A stretch of DNA of 6,817 nt from Actinomycetes bacterium (lineage in GTDB: Bacteria; Actinomycetota; Actinomycetes; Actinomycetales; Actinomycetaceae), in NCBI GenBank assembly GCA_023426345.1, contig JAFAAX010000016.1:1-6817 (forward strand), read 5' to 3'. Positions 1-4,866 of the stretch are shown here, piece by piece (the first letter of the stretch is position 1; every line of letters begins with the position of its first letter). A program made the position numbers and the translations under genes. The notes beneath the pieces are model-generated. The model had not been told where the DNA came from, did no database searches, and saw only the letters and a program-made list of their open reading frames with translations.

Positions 1-423
1 GCGCAGGTGGCCACCGCCGTGTCGCACCTGCGCGACGCCGGCGACGGCGTCCACGTCCTCACCCTCAAGGTCCACCCCGAGGACCTCGGCCCCGTCCGCA
101 TCACCGCGCACCTGGGGCCCGACGGGAACCGCATCGAGCTGGCCGGCCTGACGGCGGCCTCGCGCGACGCCCTGCGCTCGTCCCTGGGGGACCTGCGCCG
201 CGAACTGGCCGGCACCGGGATCCAGGCGAGCCTGGACCTGGCGTCGGACTCCTCGGGCGGCGCGGGCTCCCGGCAGGACCGCTCGGGAGAGCCCGCGCCG
301 AGCGCGCCGCTCCCGCAGAGCCACGCCGACACGGCGGCCCGCGCCCGCGCCCGGCCGGAGGCGCCGCCCCCGGAGCCCGGCGTCGGCCCGACCGCCTCCG
401 GCTCCCTCGACCTGCTCGTCTGA
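1..423 (+). CDS. fliK: Flagellar hook-length control protein FliK, C-terminal part (5' truncated)
   Basis: This is the last 140 codons of a longer gene that begins before the window, read in frame from base 1; the GTG at 7 is an internal valine codon, not a start. Visible residues 18-80 match the FliK C-terminal domain: a beta strand leading into Pro-Glu-Asp-Leu-Gly-Pro-Val (25-31), the family's L-x-P-x-x-L-G-x-V signature, then alternating strands and a helix (52-70). In the family this domain contacts the export gate component FlhB and switches secretion from hook to filament substrates once the hook is long enough. Residues 82-135 form a Gly/Ala/Pro/Arg-rich low-complexity tail, and the protein ends in Asp-Leu-Leu-Val. 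The stop is 23 bases before flgD, consistent with one transcript. The identification rests on the C-terminal signature and the flgD/flgE neighbours; FliK is poorly conserved, so the missing N-terminal part cannot be judged. Confidence 0.87.
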   Translation, partial: AQVATAVSHLRDAGDGVHVLTLKVHPEDLGPVRITAHLGPDGNRIELAGLTAASRDALRSSLGDLRRELAGTGIQASLDLASDSSGGAGSRQDRSGEPAPSAPLPQSHADTAARARARPEAPPPEPGVGPTASGSLDLLV

Positions 424-432
424 CCCCTGTCG

Positions 433-438
433 AAAGGA
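433..438 (+). promoter_or_regulatory. Ribosome binding site of flgD
   Basis: AAAGGA lies eight bases before the ATG at 447 and supports that start. It sits in the 23-base gap after fliK, where no promoter-like sequence is visible. Confidence 0.6.
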
Positions 439-446
439 CGACTCCC

Positions 447-917
447 ATGACCACCCCCGTCTCGGCCCTCCCGGCCGACTACTCGGCCTCCACCCTGGCC
501 GCCACCTCGACGACCGGCACGCAGGAACTGGGCAAGGACGACTTCCTCAAACTGCTCGTCACGTCGCTGCAGTACCAGGACCCCAGCGAGCCGATGTCCA
601 CCAGCGAGCTGATGTCCCAGACGACGCAGCTGTCCTCGATGGAGCAGCTGTCCGAGCTCACGCAGACCTCGAGCCGCGCCTTCGCCATGCAGGTCCAGCA
701 GATCGCCCTGTCGCTGGTGGGCACCACCGTCAAGTACCTCGACGCCCAGGGCGCCGTGGCCACCGGCCGCGTCGACTCCGTCGACTTCACCGGCACCTCG
801 CCGGCGCTGGTCGTGAACGGAACGCGCGTCGGGCTGGGCAACATCGCGACCGTGGCACCCACGGACGCGCCCTCGTCCTCCTCCGCATCGGCGGACGCCT
901 CATCCACGGCGTCCTGA
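447..917 (+). CDS. flgD: Flagellar hook assembly (hook cap) protein FlgD
   Basis: FlgD forms the temporary cap at the tip of the growing hook under which FlgE subunits are added; it is exported by the flagellar type III system, so no Sec signal is expected or seen. The 156-residue product has the characteristic FlgD N-terminal core at residues 31-73, including Asp-Phe-Leu-Lys-Leu-Leu-Val-Thr (32-39), Gln-Tyr-Gln-Asp-Pro (42-46) and Gln-Leu-Ser-Ser-Met-Glu-Gln (61-67). Residues 88-137 resemble the Tudor-like C-terminal domain, with Gly-Thr-Thr-Val-Lys-Tyr and Gly-Arg-Val-Asp-Ser-Val. The Ig/Fn3-like insert present in the roughly 220-230-residue enterobacterial FlgD is absent, as in shorter Gram-positive members. 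The last 20 residues are a Ser/Ala-rich tail. The ATG start has an AAAGGA site eight bases upstream. Position between fliK and flgE is the usual one. Confidence 0.94.
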   Translation: MTTPVSALPADYSASTLAATSTTGTQELGKDDFLKLLVTSLQYQDPSEPMSTSELMSQTTQLSSMEQLSELTQTSSRAFAMQVQQIALSLVGTTVKYLDAQGAVATGRVDSVDFTGTSPALVVNGTRVGLGNIATVAPTDAPSSSSASADASSTAS

Positions 918-987
918 CACCGCCGTCCATCGACACTGCACTGCTCCCCGAACGACCCCGCCTCCCCGGGCCCCGGCCCCCACCTCC

Positions 988-993
988 AAGGAG
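988..993 (+). promoter_or_regulatory. Strong ribosome binding site of flgE
   Basis: AAGGAG lies seven bases before the ATG at 1001. It is the only recognisable signal in the 83-base gap after flgD, and it fixes the flgE start. A strong site fits the high copy number of hook subunits per flagellum. Confidence 0.75.
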
Positions 994-1000
994 ATCCCCC

Positions 1001-2182
1001 ATGCTGCGCTCACTGACCACCGCCGTCTCCGGACTGCGCGCCCACCAGACCATGCTGGACGTCACCGGCAACAACATCGCCAACGTCAACACCATCGGAT
1101 TCAAGGCGTCGCGAGCCGTCTTCGACTCCACGCTGTCCGAGATGCTCCAGGAGCCCTCCGCCGGCGGCAACGGCAACGGGGGCATCAACCCGTCCCAGGT
1201 GGGCCTGGGCACCCGGGTGGCCGCCATCAGCGCCGACCTCACGCAGGGCGCCACGCAGGTCACCTCGCGCACCCTGGACATGATGATCAACGGAGACGGC
1301 TATTTCGTGGTCAGCCAGGGCGGAGAGCAGCTCTACACCCGCAACGGCGCCTTCGGGCTGGACGGGGCCGGCAATCTGGTGACGGCCACCGGCGCCATCG
1401 TGCAGGGCTGGTCCGCCCGGGCCGGCGTGGTCGACACGAACCTGCCGATCGGCAACATCACCCTGCCGCTGTCGGCCACCCGCCCCGCCAGCCAGACCCA
1501 CAACGCGACGGTCGGCGGCAACCTGCCGGCCGACGGCACGGAGGCGCTGGTGCGCACCATCGACGTCTACGACGCCCGCGGGACGGCCTCGACGCTCACC
1601 GTGACGTTCACGCCCGACGTCGACGCCACGACGGGCGCGACCACGGGGTGGAGCGTCAGCGTCGACGGCGGAACGGCCCAGCCGCTGGCCTTCGGCACCG
1701 ACGGGACGCTGACCAGCCCGACCACGATGACGAACGCGGCGGGGATCGTCGTCGACCTCAGCGCGATGACCGGCTTCGCCAAGCTGTCGACCGTCGAGGT
1801 CTCCCACCAGGACGGCATGGCCGCGGGCAAGCTGTCCTCCTTCTCGCTGCACTCGGACGGCACCGTCGTCGGCGTGTTCTCCAACGGCGAGGAGCAGGTG
1901 GTCGGCATGCTGGCGCTGGCCTCGTTCGGCAACGCGGGCGGCCTGGAGGACGCCGGGGACACGATGATGCGGACGTCGGCGAACTCCGGCGCCCCGCAGG
2001 TGGGCGCTCCTTCCACGGGCAGCCGGGGCTCCTTGACGGGCGGGGCCCTGGAAGGGTCCAATGTAGATCTCTCTCAAGAGTTCACGAATATGATCATCGC
2101 CCAGCGCGGATTCCAGGCGAACTCGCGGGTCATCACCACCTCCGACCAGGTGCTCCAGGAGCTGGTCAATCTGGTGAGGTGA
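1001..2182 (+). CDS. flgE: Flagellar hook protein FlgE
   Basis: This 393-residue protein is the structural subunit of the hook, the flexible joint that passes torque from rod to filament. Residues 1-45 carry the flagellar rod/hook N-terminal signature, with Leu-Thr-Thr-Ala-Val-Ser-Gly-Leu and Asn-Asn-Ile-Ala-Asn-Val-Asn-Thr-Ile-Gly-Phe-Lys (24-35). Residues 91-137 hold the next conserved block (Asn-Gly-Asp-Gly-Tyr-Phe-Val-Val, then Tyr-Thr-Arg-Asn-Gly-Ala-Phe), and 160-340 are the variable surface-exposed D1/D2 region, rich in Thr, Gly, Ser and Ala. Residues 348-393 are the C-terminal helix that pairs with the N-terminus in the D0 core, with Glu-Gly-Ser-Asn-Val-Asp-Leu and Ala-Gln-Arg-Gly-Phe-Gln-Ala-Asn-Ser. 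FlgE and FlgG/FlgF share these ends; size, the flgD neighbour and the following flbD favour FlgE. Codons near 2057-2098 are unusually AT-rich for this gene. A 109-base gap follows the stop. Confidence 0.95.
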   Translation: MLRSLTTAVSGLRAHQTMLDVTGNNIANVNTIGFKASRAVFDSTLSEMLQEPSAGGNGNGGINPSQVGLGTRVAAISADLTQGATQVTSRTLDMMINGDGYFVVSQGGEQLYTRNGAFGLDGAGNLVTATGAIVQGWSARAGVVDTNLPIGNITLPLSATRPASQTHNATVGGNLPADGTEALVRTIDVYDARGTASTLTVTFTPDVDATTGATTGWSVSVDGGTAQPLAFGTDGTLTSPTTMTNAAGIVVDLSAMTGFAKLSTVEVSHQDGMAAGKLSSFSLHSDGTVVGVFSNGEEQVVGMLALASFGNAGGLEDAGDTMMRTSANSGAPQVGAPSTGSRGSLTGGALEGSNVDLSQEFTNMIIAQRGFQANSRVITTSDQVLQELVNLVR

Positions 2183-2213
2183 GGCCCGCGGGGTCCTCCT
2201 CCCGGCCGGTCTT

Positions 2214-2242
2214 CCTCACAGGGAGCGCCTTCCGGCCGATGT
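2214..2242 (+). promoter_or_regulatory. Candidate sigma-28-type promoter upstream of flbD-motAB-fliL
   Basis: CCTCAC at 2214-2219 and GCCGATGT at 2235-2242 resemble the -35 and -10 elements of flagellar sigma-28 promoters (TAAA, about 15 bases, GCCGATAA/T). The -10 part matches well and the -35 part only partly. The same CCTCA-N16-GCCGATG arrangement recurs before fliM at exactly the same spacing. Transcription would begin near 2249, giving a leader of about 43 bases before the GTG at 2292. The motif was found by eye and GCCGATG also occurs twice inside genes here, so this is a candidate only. Confidence 0.4.
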
Positions 2243-2291
2243 GATGGACGCAGGGTCCACGGATGGGCCCCGAGACAGGAATGGATTCACT

Positions 2292-2567
2292 GTGATCATC
2301 GTCACCAGGTTGTCGGGGCAGAAGATGGCCGTCAACCCCGACCTCATCGAACGGATCGAGCGCACGCCCGACACGATCCTCGTGATGGCGGACGGCAGCC
2401 GCTACCTCGTCGCGGAGACGATGGAGGAGACGGCGGATCTGGTGCGCGACTATCGCGCGAGCATCATCGCCCGCGCCCTGGACTATTCCTCTCCCGATCC
2501 CCAGGGAAGGCGCCAGGACGCGCTCCGCCTGGTCGCCATCACCCCCGAGCCCCAGGAGGAGGACTGA
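2292..2567 (+). CDS. flbD: FlbD/SwrD-family flagellar protein
   Basis: This small cytoplasmic protein of 91 residues belongs to the FlbD family, which includes Bacillus SwrD (YlzI), reported to increase flagellar motor power. The family pattern fills residues 1-58: Ile-Ile-Val-Thr-Arg-Leu-Ser-Gly near the start, Val-Asn-Pro-Asp-Leu-Ile-Glu-Arg-Ile-Glu (14-23), Thr-Pro-Asp-Thr (25-28), then Asp-Gly-Ser-Arg-Tyr-Leu-Val (34-40) and Glu-Glu-Thr (45-47). Residues 65-91 are a polar, acidic tail beyond the usual end. GTG at 2292 is preferred because family members begin almost directly at this valine-threonine-arginine block and AGGA lies at 2277-2280. In-frame GTG 2241 and ATG 2244 would add 16-17 unconserved residues and overlap the candidate -10 box. 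The stop overlaps the motA start by one base, tying it to the stator genes. Its molecular mechanism is not settled in the family. Confidence 0.85.
   Translation: MIIVTRLSGQKMAVNPDLIERIERTPDTILVMADGSRYLVAETMEETADLVRDYRASIIARALDYSSPDPQGRRQDALRLVAITPEPQEED
2554..2563 (+). promoter_or_regulatory. Extended ribosome binding site of motA
   Basis: The purine run AGGAGGAGGA lies inside the last codons of flbD, three bases before the motA ATG at 2567. It contains two overlapping AGGAGG registers, so ribosomes can bind at five or more bases from the start. The coupling with the flbD stop suggests linked translation. Confidence 0.65.
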
Positions 2568-3364
2568 TGGATCCCTCTGGAATCATCGGGACGGTCATGG
2601 CGTTCGGCGCTCTGATCTCGCTCATGCTCATCGAGGGGACGGGCGTCTCCGCGATCTTCCTGCCCGGCCCGATGGTCATCGTCTTCGCGGGCACGATCGG
2701 CGCCACGGTGGCCGGCTCGACGCTGGGCGACGTCAAACTGGCGGTGAAGAGCCTCCCGAAGGCCCTCATGGGCCGCGTGCCCTCCCCGCAGCCGGTCATC
2801 GACACGCTGGTCTCGCTGGCCGAGCGCGCCCGCCGCGAGGGCCTCCTGGCCCTCGAGGACGCGATGCGCGACATCGAGGACCCCTTCCTCCGCCGCGGCC
2901 TCAGCGCCGCCATCGACGGCACCGACGCCGACGAGCTGCGCGACCTGCTGGCGGAGGAGATCGACTCGAAGCGCGACCACGATGCCTGCGCCGTCGACTT
3001 CTTCCAGTCCCTGGGCGGGTACGCCCCGACCATCGGGATCATCGGCACCGTCGTCTCGCTGGTGCACGTCCTGGAGAACCTCAAGGACGTCGGCACGCTG
3101 GGACCGATGATCGCCAGCGCCTTCGTCGCCACGCTGTGGGGCGTCACCTCCGCCAACATGCTGTGGCTGCCGATCGCCAGCCGCCTGCGGCGCCTGTCGA
3201 CGTTGGAATGCCGCCAGATGGAACTCACCATGGAGGGCGTACTCGCCGTCCAGTCCGGCGCGAACCCGCGGGTCGTCGGCCAGCGCCTCCAGTCGATGCT
3301 CGCCTCCGAGGTGGCGGGCGTCAAGGACCGCGCGGGCGCCGGAGCGAAGGAGCGTGCCGCATGA
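2567..3364 (+). CDS. motA: Flagellar motor stator protein MotA
   Basis: MotA is the inner-membrane stator subunit that, with MotB, forms the ion channel and pushes on the rotor protein FliG. The 265 residues show the family layout of four membrane segments: about 3-23, 29-50, 153-172 and 181-203, with a cytoplasmic domain between the second and third. Within that domain are Arg89/Arg90 and Glu97 in Arg-Arg-Glu-Gly-Leu-Leu-Ala-Leu-Glu, matching the charged residues that in E. coli MotA (Arg90, Glu98) contact FliG. The conserved Tyr-Ala-Pro-Thr-Ile-Gly-Ile-Ile-Gly-Thr-Val block (152-162) and Leu-Pro of segment four (201-202) supply the two prolines needed for torque generation. The gene overlaps flbD by one base and motB by four (ATGA). 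Whether protons or sodium drive it cannot be read from this sequence by eye. PomA and ExbB/TolQ are distant relatives; the motB neighbour excludes the latter. Confidence 0.95.
   Translation: MDPSGIIGTVMAFGALISLMLIEGTGVSAIFLPGPMVIVFAGTIGATVAGSTLGDVKLAVKSLPKALMGRVPSPQPVIDTLVSLAERARREGLLALEDAMRDIEDPFLRRGLSAAIDGTDADELRDLLAEEIDSKRDHDACAVDFFQSLGGYAPTIGIIGTVVSLVHVLENLKDVGTLGPMIASAFVATLWGVTSANMLWLPIASRLRRLSTLECRQMELTMEGVLAVQSGANPRVVGQRLQSMLASEVAGVKDRAGAGAKERAA
3347..3352 (+). promoter_or_regulatory. Ribosome binding site that fixes the motB start
   Basis: AAGGAG lies within the end of motA, eight bases before the ATG at 3361. It selects this ATG over the open frame that continues upstream to 3136 inside motA. 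Confidence 0.75.
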
Positions 3365-4245
3365 AGCGGCCGCCGACGAGGCGCCGCGCGGGCCACCGCA
3401 CCCACGCGCCCGACGTCACCGACCGCTGGACGGTGAGCTACATGGACATGGTGACGGTGATGATGTGCCTGTTCATCGTCCTGTTCGCCATCAGCCAGGT
3501 CGACCAGGACCGTCTGACGGCGCTGGCGAACTCCCTGGGCGCGGCCCTGGGATCCGACACCAGCCAGGGCGCCGTGGTCGACGGCGGGGACGGCATCCTC
3601 ACCGACCAGGCCCCCGTCGAGGGCGACGGGCTGGACCAGCAGGCGCCGAGCGTCCAGGGCGTCCAGGAGGCCCGGGAGGCCCAGCAGAAGACGGAGGAGC
3701 TGGCGGCCCAGCAGAACCGCGCCGACGCGCAGGCCACCATCGACGAGTTCACGCAGCTGCGGGCCGCGCTCCAGGGCGACCTCGACGCCGCGGGGCTGGG
3801 CGACACCGTATCCTTCCAGGTGACGGACCGCGGCCTGGTGATCGGGCTGGTCGCGGAGAACGTGTTCTTCCAGCCGCGCAGCGCGGAGCTGTCCGACGCG
3901 ACCTGCCAGGTGGTCGACGTCCTGGCCCACCGCCTGTCCGGACTGGACAAGGACCTCGTCGTCGAGGGCTATGCGAACACCCTGCAGGAGACCCAGCCCT
4001 ACGAGACGAACTGGGAGCTGTCCGCCGATCGCGCCGTCAAGGTGCTGCGGCGGATGGTGGAGACGGACGGCATCGCCGCGCAGCGGGCGAGCGTGGCGGC
4101 GTTCGGCGACGCCCATCCGGTGTCCGATCCGCAGGCGGATCCGCTGGTGGTCAACCGGCGGGTCGATATTGTCGTGGAGACGTCGGCCAATGCGGCCGTG
4201 CGCGAGGAAATCGCGCGGCTGCTGGCGGCGGGGGAGGGGAAGTGA
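3361..4245 (+). CDS. motB: Flagellar motor stator protein MotB
   Basis: MotB anchors the stator to the cell wall and carries the ion-binding residue of the channel. The 294 residues comprise a basic cytoplasmic N-terminus (1-20), one membrane helix (about 24-45) and a wall-facing OmpA-like domain (about 165-272). The helix contains Trp23 and Tyr27-Met-Asp29-Met with Met-Met-Cys following, so Asp29 matches the protonatable Asp32 of E. coli MotB. Residues 50-145 form a Gln/Glu/Ala-rich linker, partly coiled-coil-like at 100-130, including the plug region. The OmpA-like domain keeps Asn-Trp-Glu-Leu-Ser-Ala-Asp-Arg-Ala (217-225), but the usual Gly-His-Thr-Asp peptidoglycan motif reads Gly-Tyr-Ala-Asn (203-206). 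The start at 3361 follows an AAGGAG site, overlaps motA by four bases and places the helix at the usual depth. fliL follows after three bases. Confidence 0.95.
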   Translation: MKRPPTRRRAGHRTHAPDVTDRWTVSYMDMVTVMMCLFIVLFAISQVDQDRLTALANSLGAALGSDTSQGAVVDGGDGILTDQAPVEGDGLDQQAPSVQGVQEAREAQQKTEELAAQQNRADAQATIDEFTQLRAALQGDLDAAGLGDTVSFQVTDRGLVIGLVAENVFFQPRSAELSDATCQVVDVLAHRLSGLDKDLVVEGYANTLQETQPYETNWELSADRAVKVLRRMVETDGIAAQRASVAAFGDAHPVSDPQADPLVVNRRVDIVVETSANAAVREEIARLLAAGEGK

Positions 4246-4248
4246 CGG

Positions 4249-4767
4249 ATGCCTGAGCGACGAGTAGTGGGAAGCGCCGGAGGCCGCGCCCAGCACGGAG
4301 CGGTGTCGGAGCACGCCGCCCCGCCGGTGAGCGGTCCCGAGCCCTCCGCGAAGCGGGGCGGTGGGGCGGTGGCCCGCGTCGTCGCGGTCGTGGCGGTCCT
4401 GGTGGCGATCGCCGTGGTGGCCGCGGCGCTGCTGCACCTGGGCCCCTTCGGGACGGCCGAGGAGCAGGCGGCGCCCGCCGAGGAGCCGGGCCGCGTCGTG
4501 GCCGTGGACCCCGTCAGCGTCAACCTGGCCAACGGGCACTATCTGCGCCTGGGCTTCTCGATGCAGATGACGTCGGAGGCGACGGCGGAGGTGGACACCG
4601 CTCCCGCCCAGGACACGGCCATCACGCTGTACGCGGGCCGCACGGTCGAGGAGCTGACGGACAGCGCGCAGCGCGAGTCCCTGCGCTCCCAGCTGGTCGA
4701 GGAGCTGTCGAAGGACTACGACGGGCAGGTCATGGGGGTGTATCTCACCGACTTCGTCACGCAGTGA
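4249..4767 (+). CDS. fliL: Flagellar basal body-associated protein FliL
   Basis: FliL is a single-pass membrane protein whose outer domain forms rings around MotA/MotB stators and helps recruit or stabilise them. The 172 residues have a Pro/Gly/Ala-rich basic cytoplasmic stretch (1-39), a membrane segment (about 40-63, Val/Ala-rich) and an extracytoplasmic FliL domain (85-172). Diagnostic parts of that domain are Asp-Pro-Val-Ser-Val-Asn-Leu (87-93), Gly-His-Tyr-Leu-Arg-Leu (96-101), and the C-terminal Gly-Val-Tyr-Leu-Thr-Asp-Phe-Val-Thr-Gln (163-172), where the family ends in a Tyr-Phe-Thr-Asp-Phe-Val-type motif. The ATG lies three bases after the motB stop and has a GAGG-containing purine run about 11 bases upstream. 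An in-frame GTG at 4303 would give a shorter N-terminus but lacks a better site. The stop is followed by a 99-base gap with a perfect hairpin, so this may be the last gene of the stator transcript. Confidence 0.91.
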   Translation: MPERRVVGSAGGRAQHGAVSEHAAPPVSGPEPSAKRGGGAVARVVAVVAVLVAIAVVAAALLHLGPFGTAEEQAAPAEEPGRVVAVDPVSVNLANGHYLRLGFSMQMTSEATAEVDTAPAQDTAITLYAGRTVEELTDSAQRESLRSQLVEELSKDYDGQVMGVYLTDFVTQ

Positions 4768-4791
4768 CGCGGACAGGCGGCCCGCGGCGGA

Positions 4792-4814
4792 CTCGTCGGC
4801 GCATCGCCGACGAG
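4792..4814 (+). terminator. Perfect 10-bp inverted repeat after fliL, possible terminator or attenuator
   Basis: CTCGTCGGCG (4792-4801) and its exact reverse complement CGCCGACGAG (4805-4814) flank a three-base CAT loop, 24 bases after the fliL stop. Eight of ten pairs are G-C, so an RNA hairpin would be stable. No U-run follows, which is unlike the E. coli intrinsic terminator but common for hairpins in GC-rich actinobacteria. It could also be a transcript-end protector, a processing site or a DNA-binding palindrome. The structure is certain; the termination role is inferred from its position. Confidence 0.5.
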
Positions 4815-4830
4815 CGCTCCCGCATGGACT

Positions 4831-4859
4831 CCTCAAGATCGCGCGCGGCCTGCCGATGA
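4831..4859 (+). promoter_or_regulatory. Candidate sigma-28-type promoter directly upstream of fliM
   Basis: TCAA (4833-4836), fifteen bases, then GCCGATGA (4852-4859) matches the flagellar sigma-28 consensus TAAA-N15-GCCGATAA at 3 of 4 and 7 of 8 positions. The wider CCTCA-N16-GCCGATG string is shared, at identical spacing, with the gap before flbD. A start about seven bases after the -10 box falls at 4866-4867, the first base of the fliM GTG. The downstream switch and export genes could thus be transcribed separately from the stator genes. The call is from pattern matching only. Confidence 0.5.
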
Positions 4860-4866
4860 TGAGAAG

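Noticed and set aside
590..597. GCCGATGT within flgD, and GCCGATGA within fliM at 4932-4939
   Set aside because: Both are inside conserved codons and have no TCA-like element at the matching upstream distance. They show that the -10 string alone is not diagnostic here.
898..929. Possible third promoter motif before flgE (CCTCA at 898, GCCGTCCA at 922)
   Set aside because: The spacing is three bases longer than in the other two motifs and the -10 part lacks the GAT core, so it looks like chance.
966..976. CCGG-GCC-CCGG short inverted repeat before flgE
   Set aside because: A four-base stem in a C/G run is expected by chance and leads into the flgE ribosome site.
2203..2239. CGGCCGG and CCGGCCG pair before flbD as a possible terminator for flgE
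   Set aside because: The seven-base stem has a 23-base loop, each arm is largely self-complementary, and it overlaps the candidate -10 box. Support is weak compared with the hairpin after fliL.
3136..3360. Upstream extension of the motB frame into motA
   Set aside because: The added residues are Arg/Pro-rich shadow sequence of motA. The ATG at 3361 has an AAGGAG site, forms an ATGA junction and places the membrane helix at the normal MotB position.
4765..4866. Possible fliL-fliM fusion by TGA read-through, since both genes share a frame and the gap is open
   Set aside because: FliL ends at its normal family C-terminus, TGA is the standard stop throughout this cluster, and the gap would add unconserved sequence.
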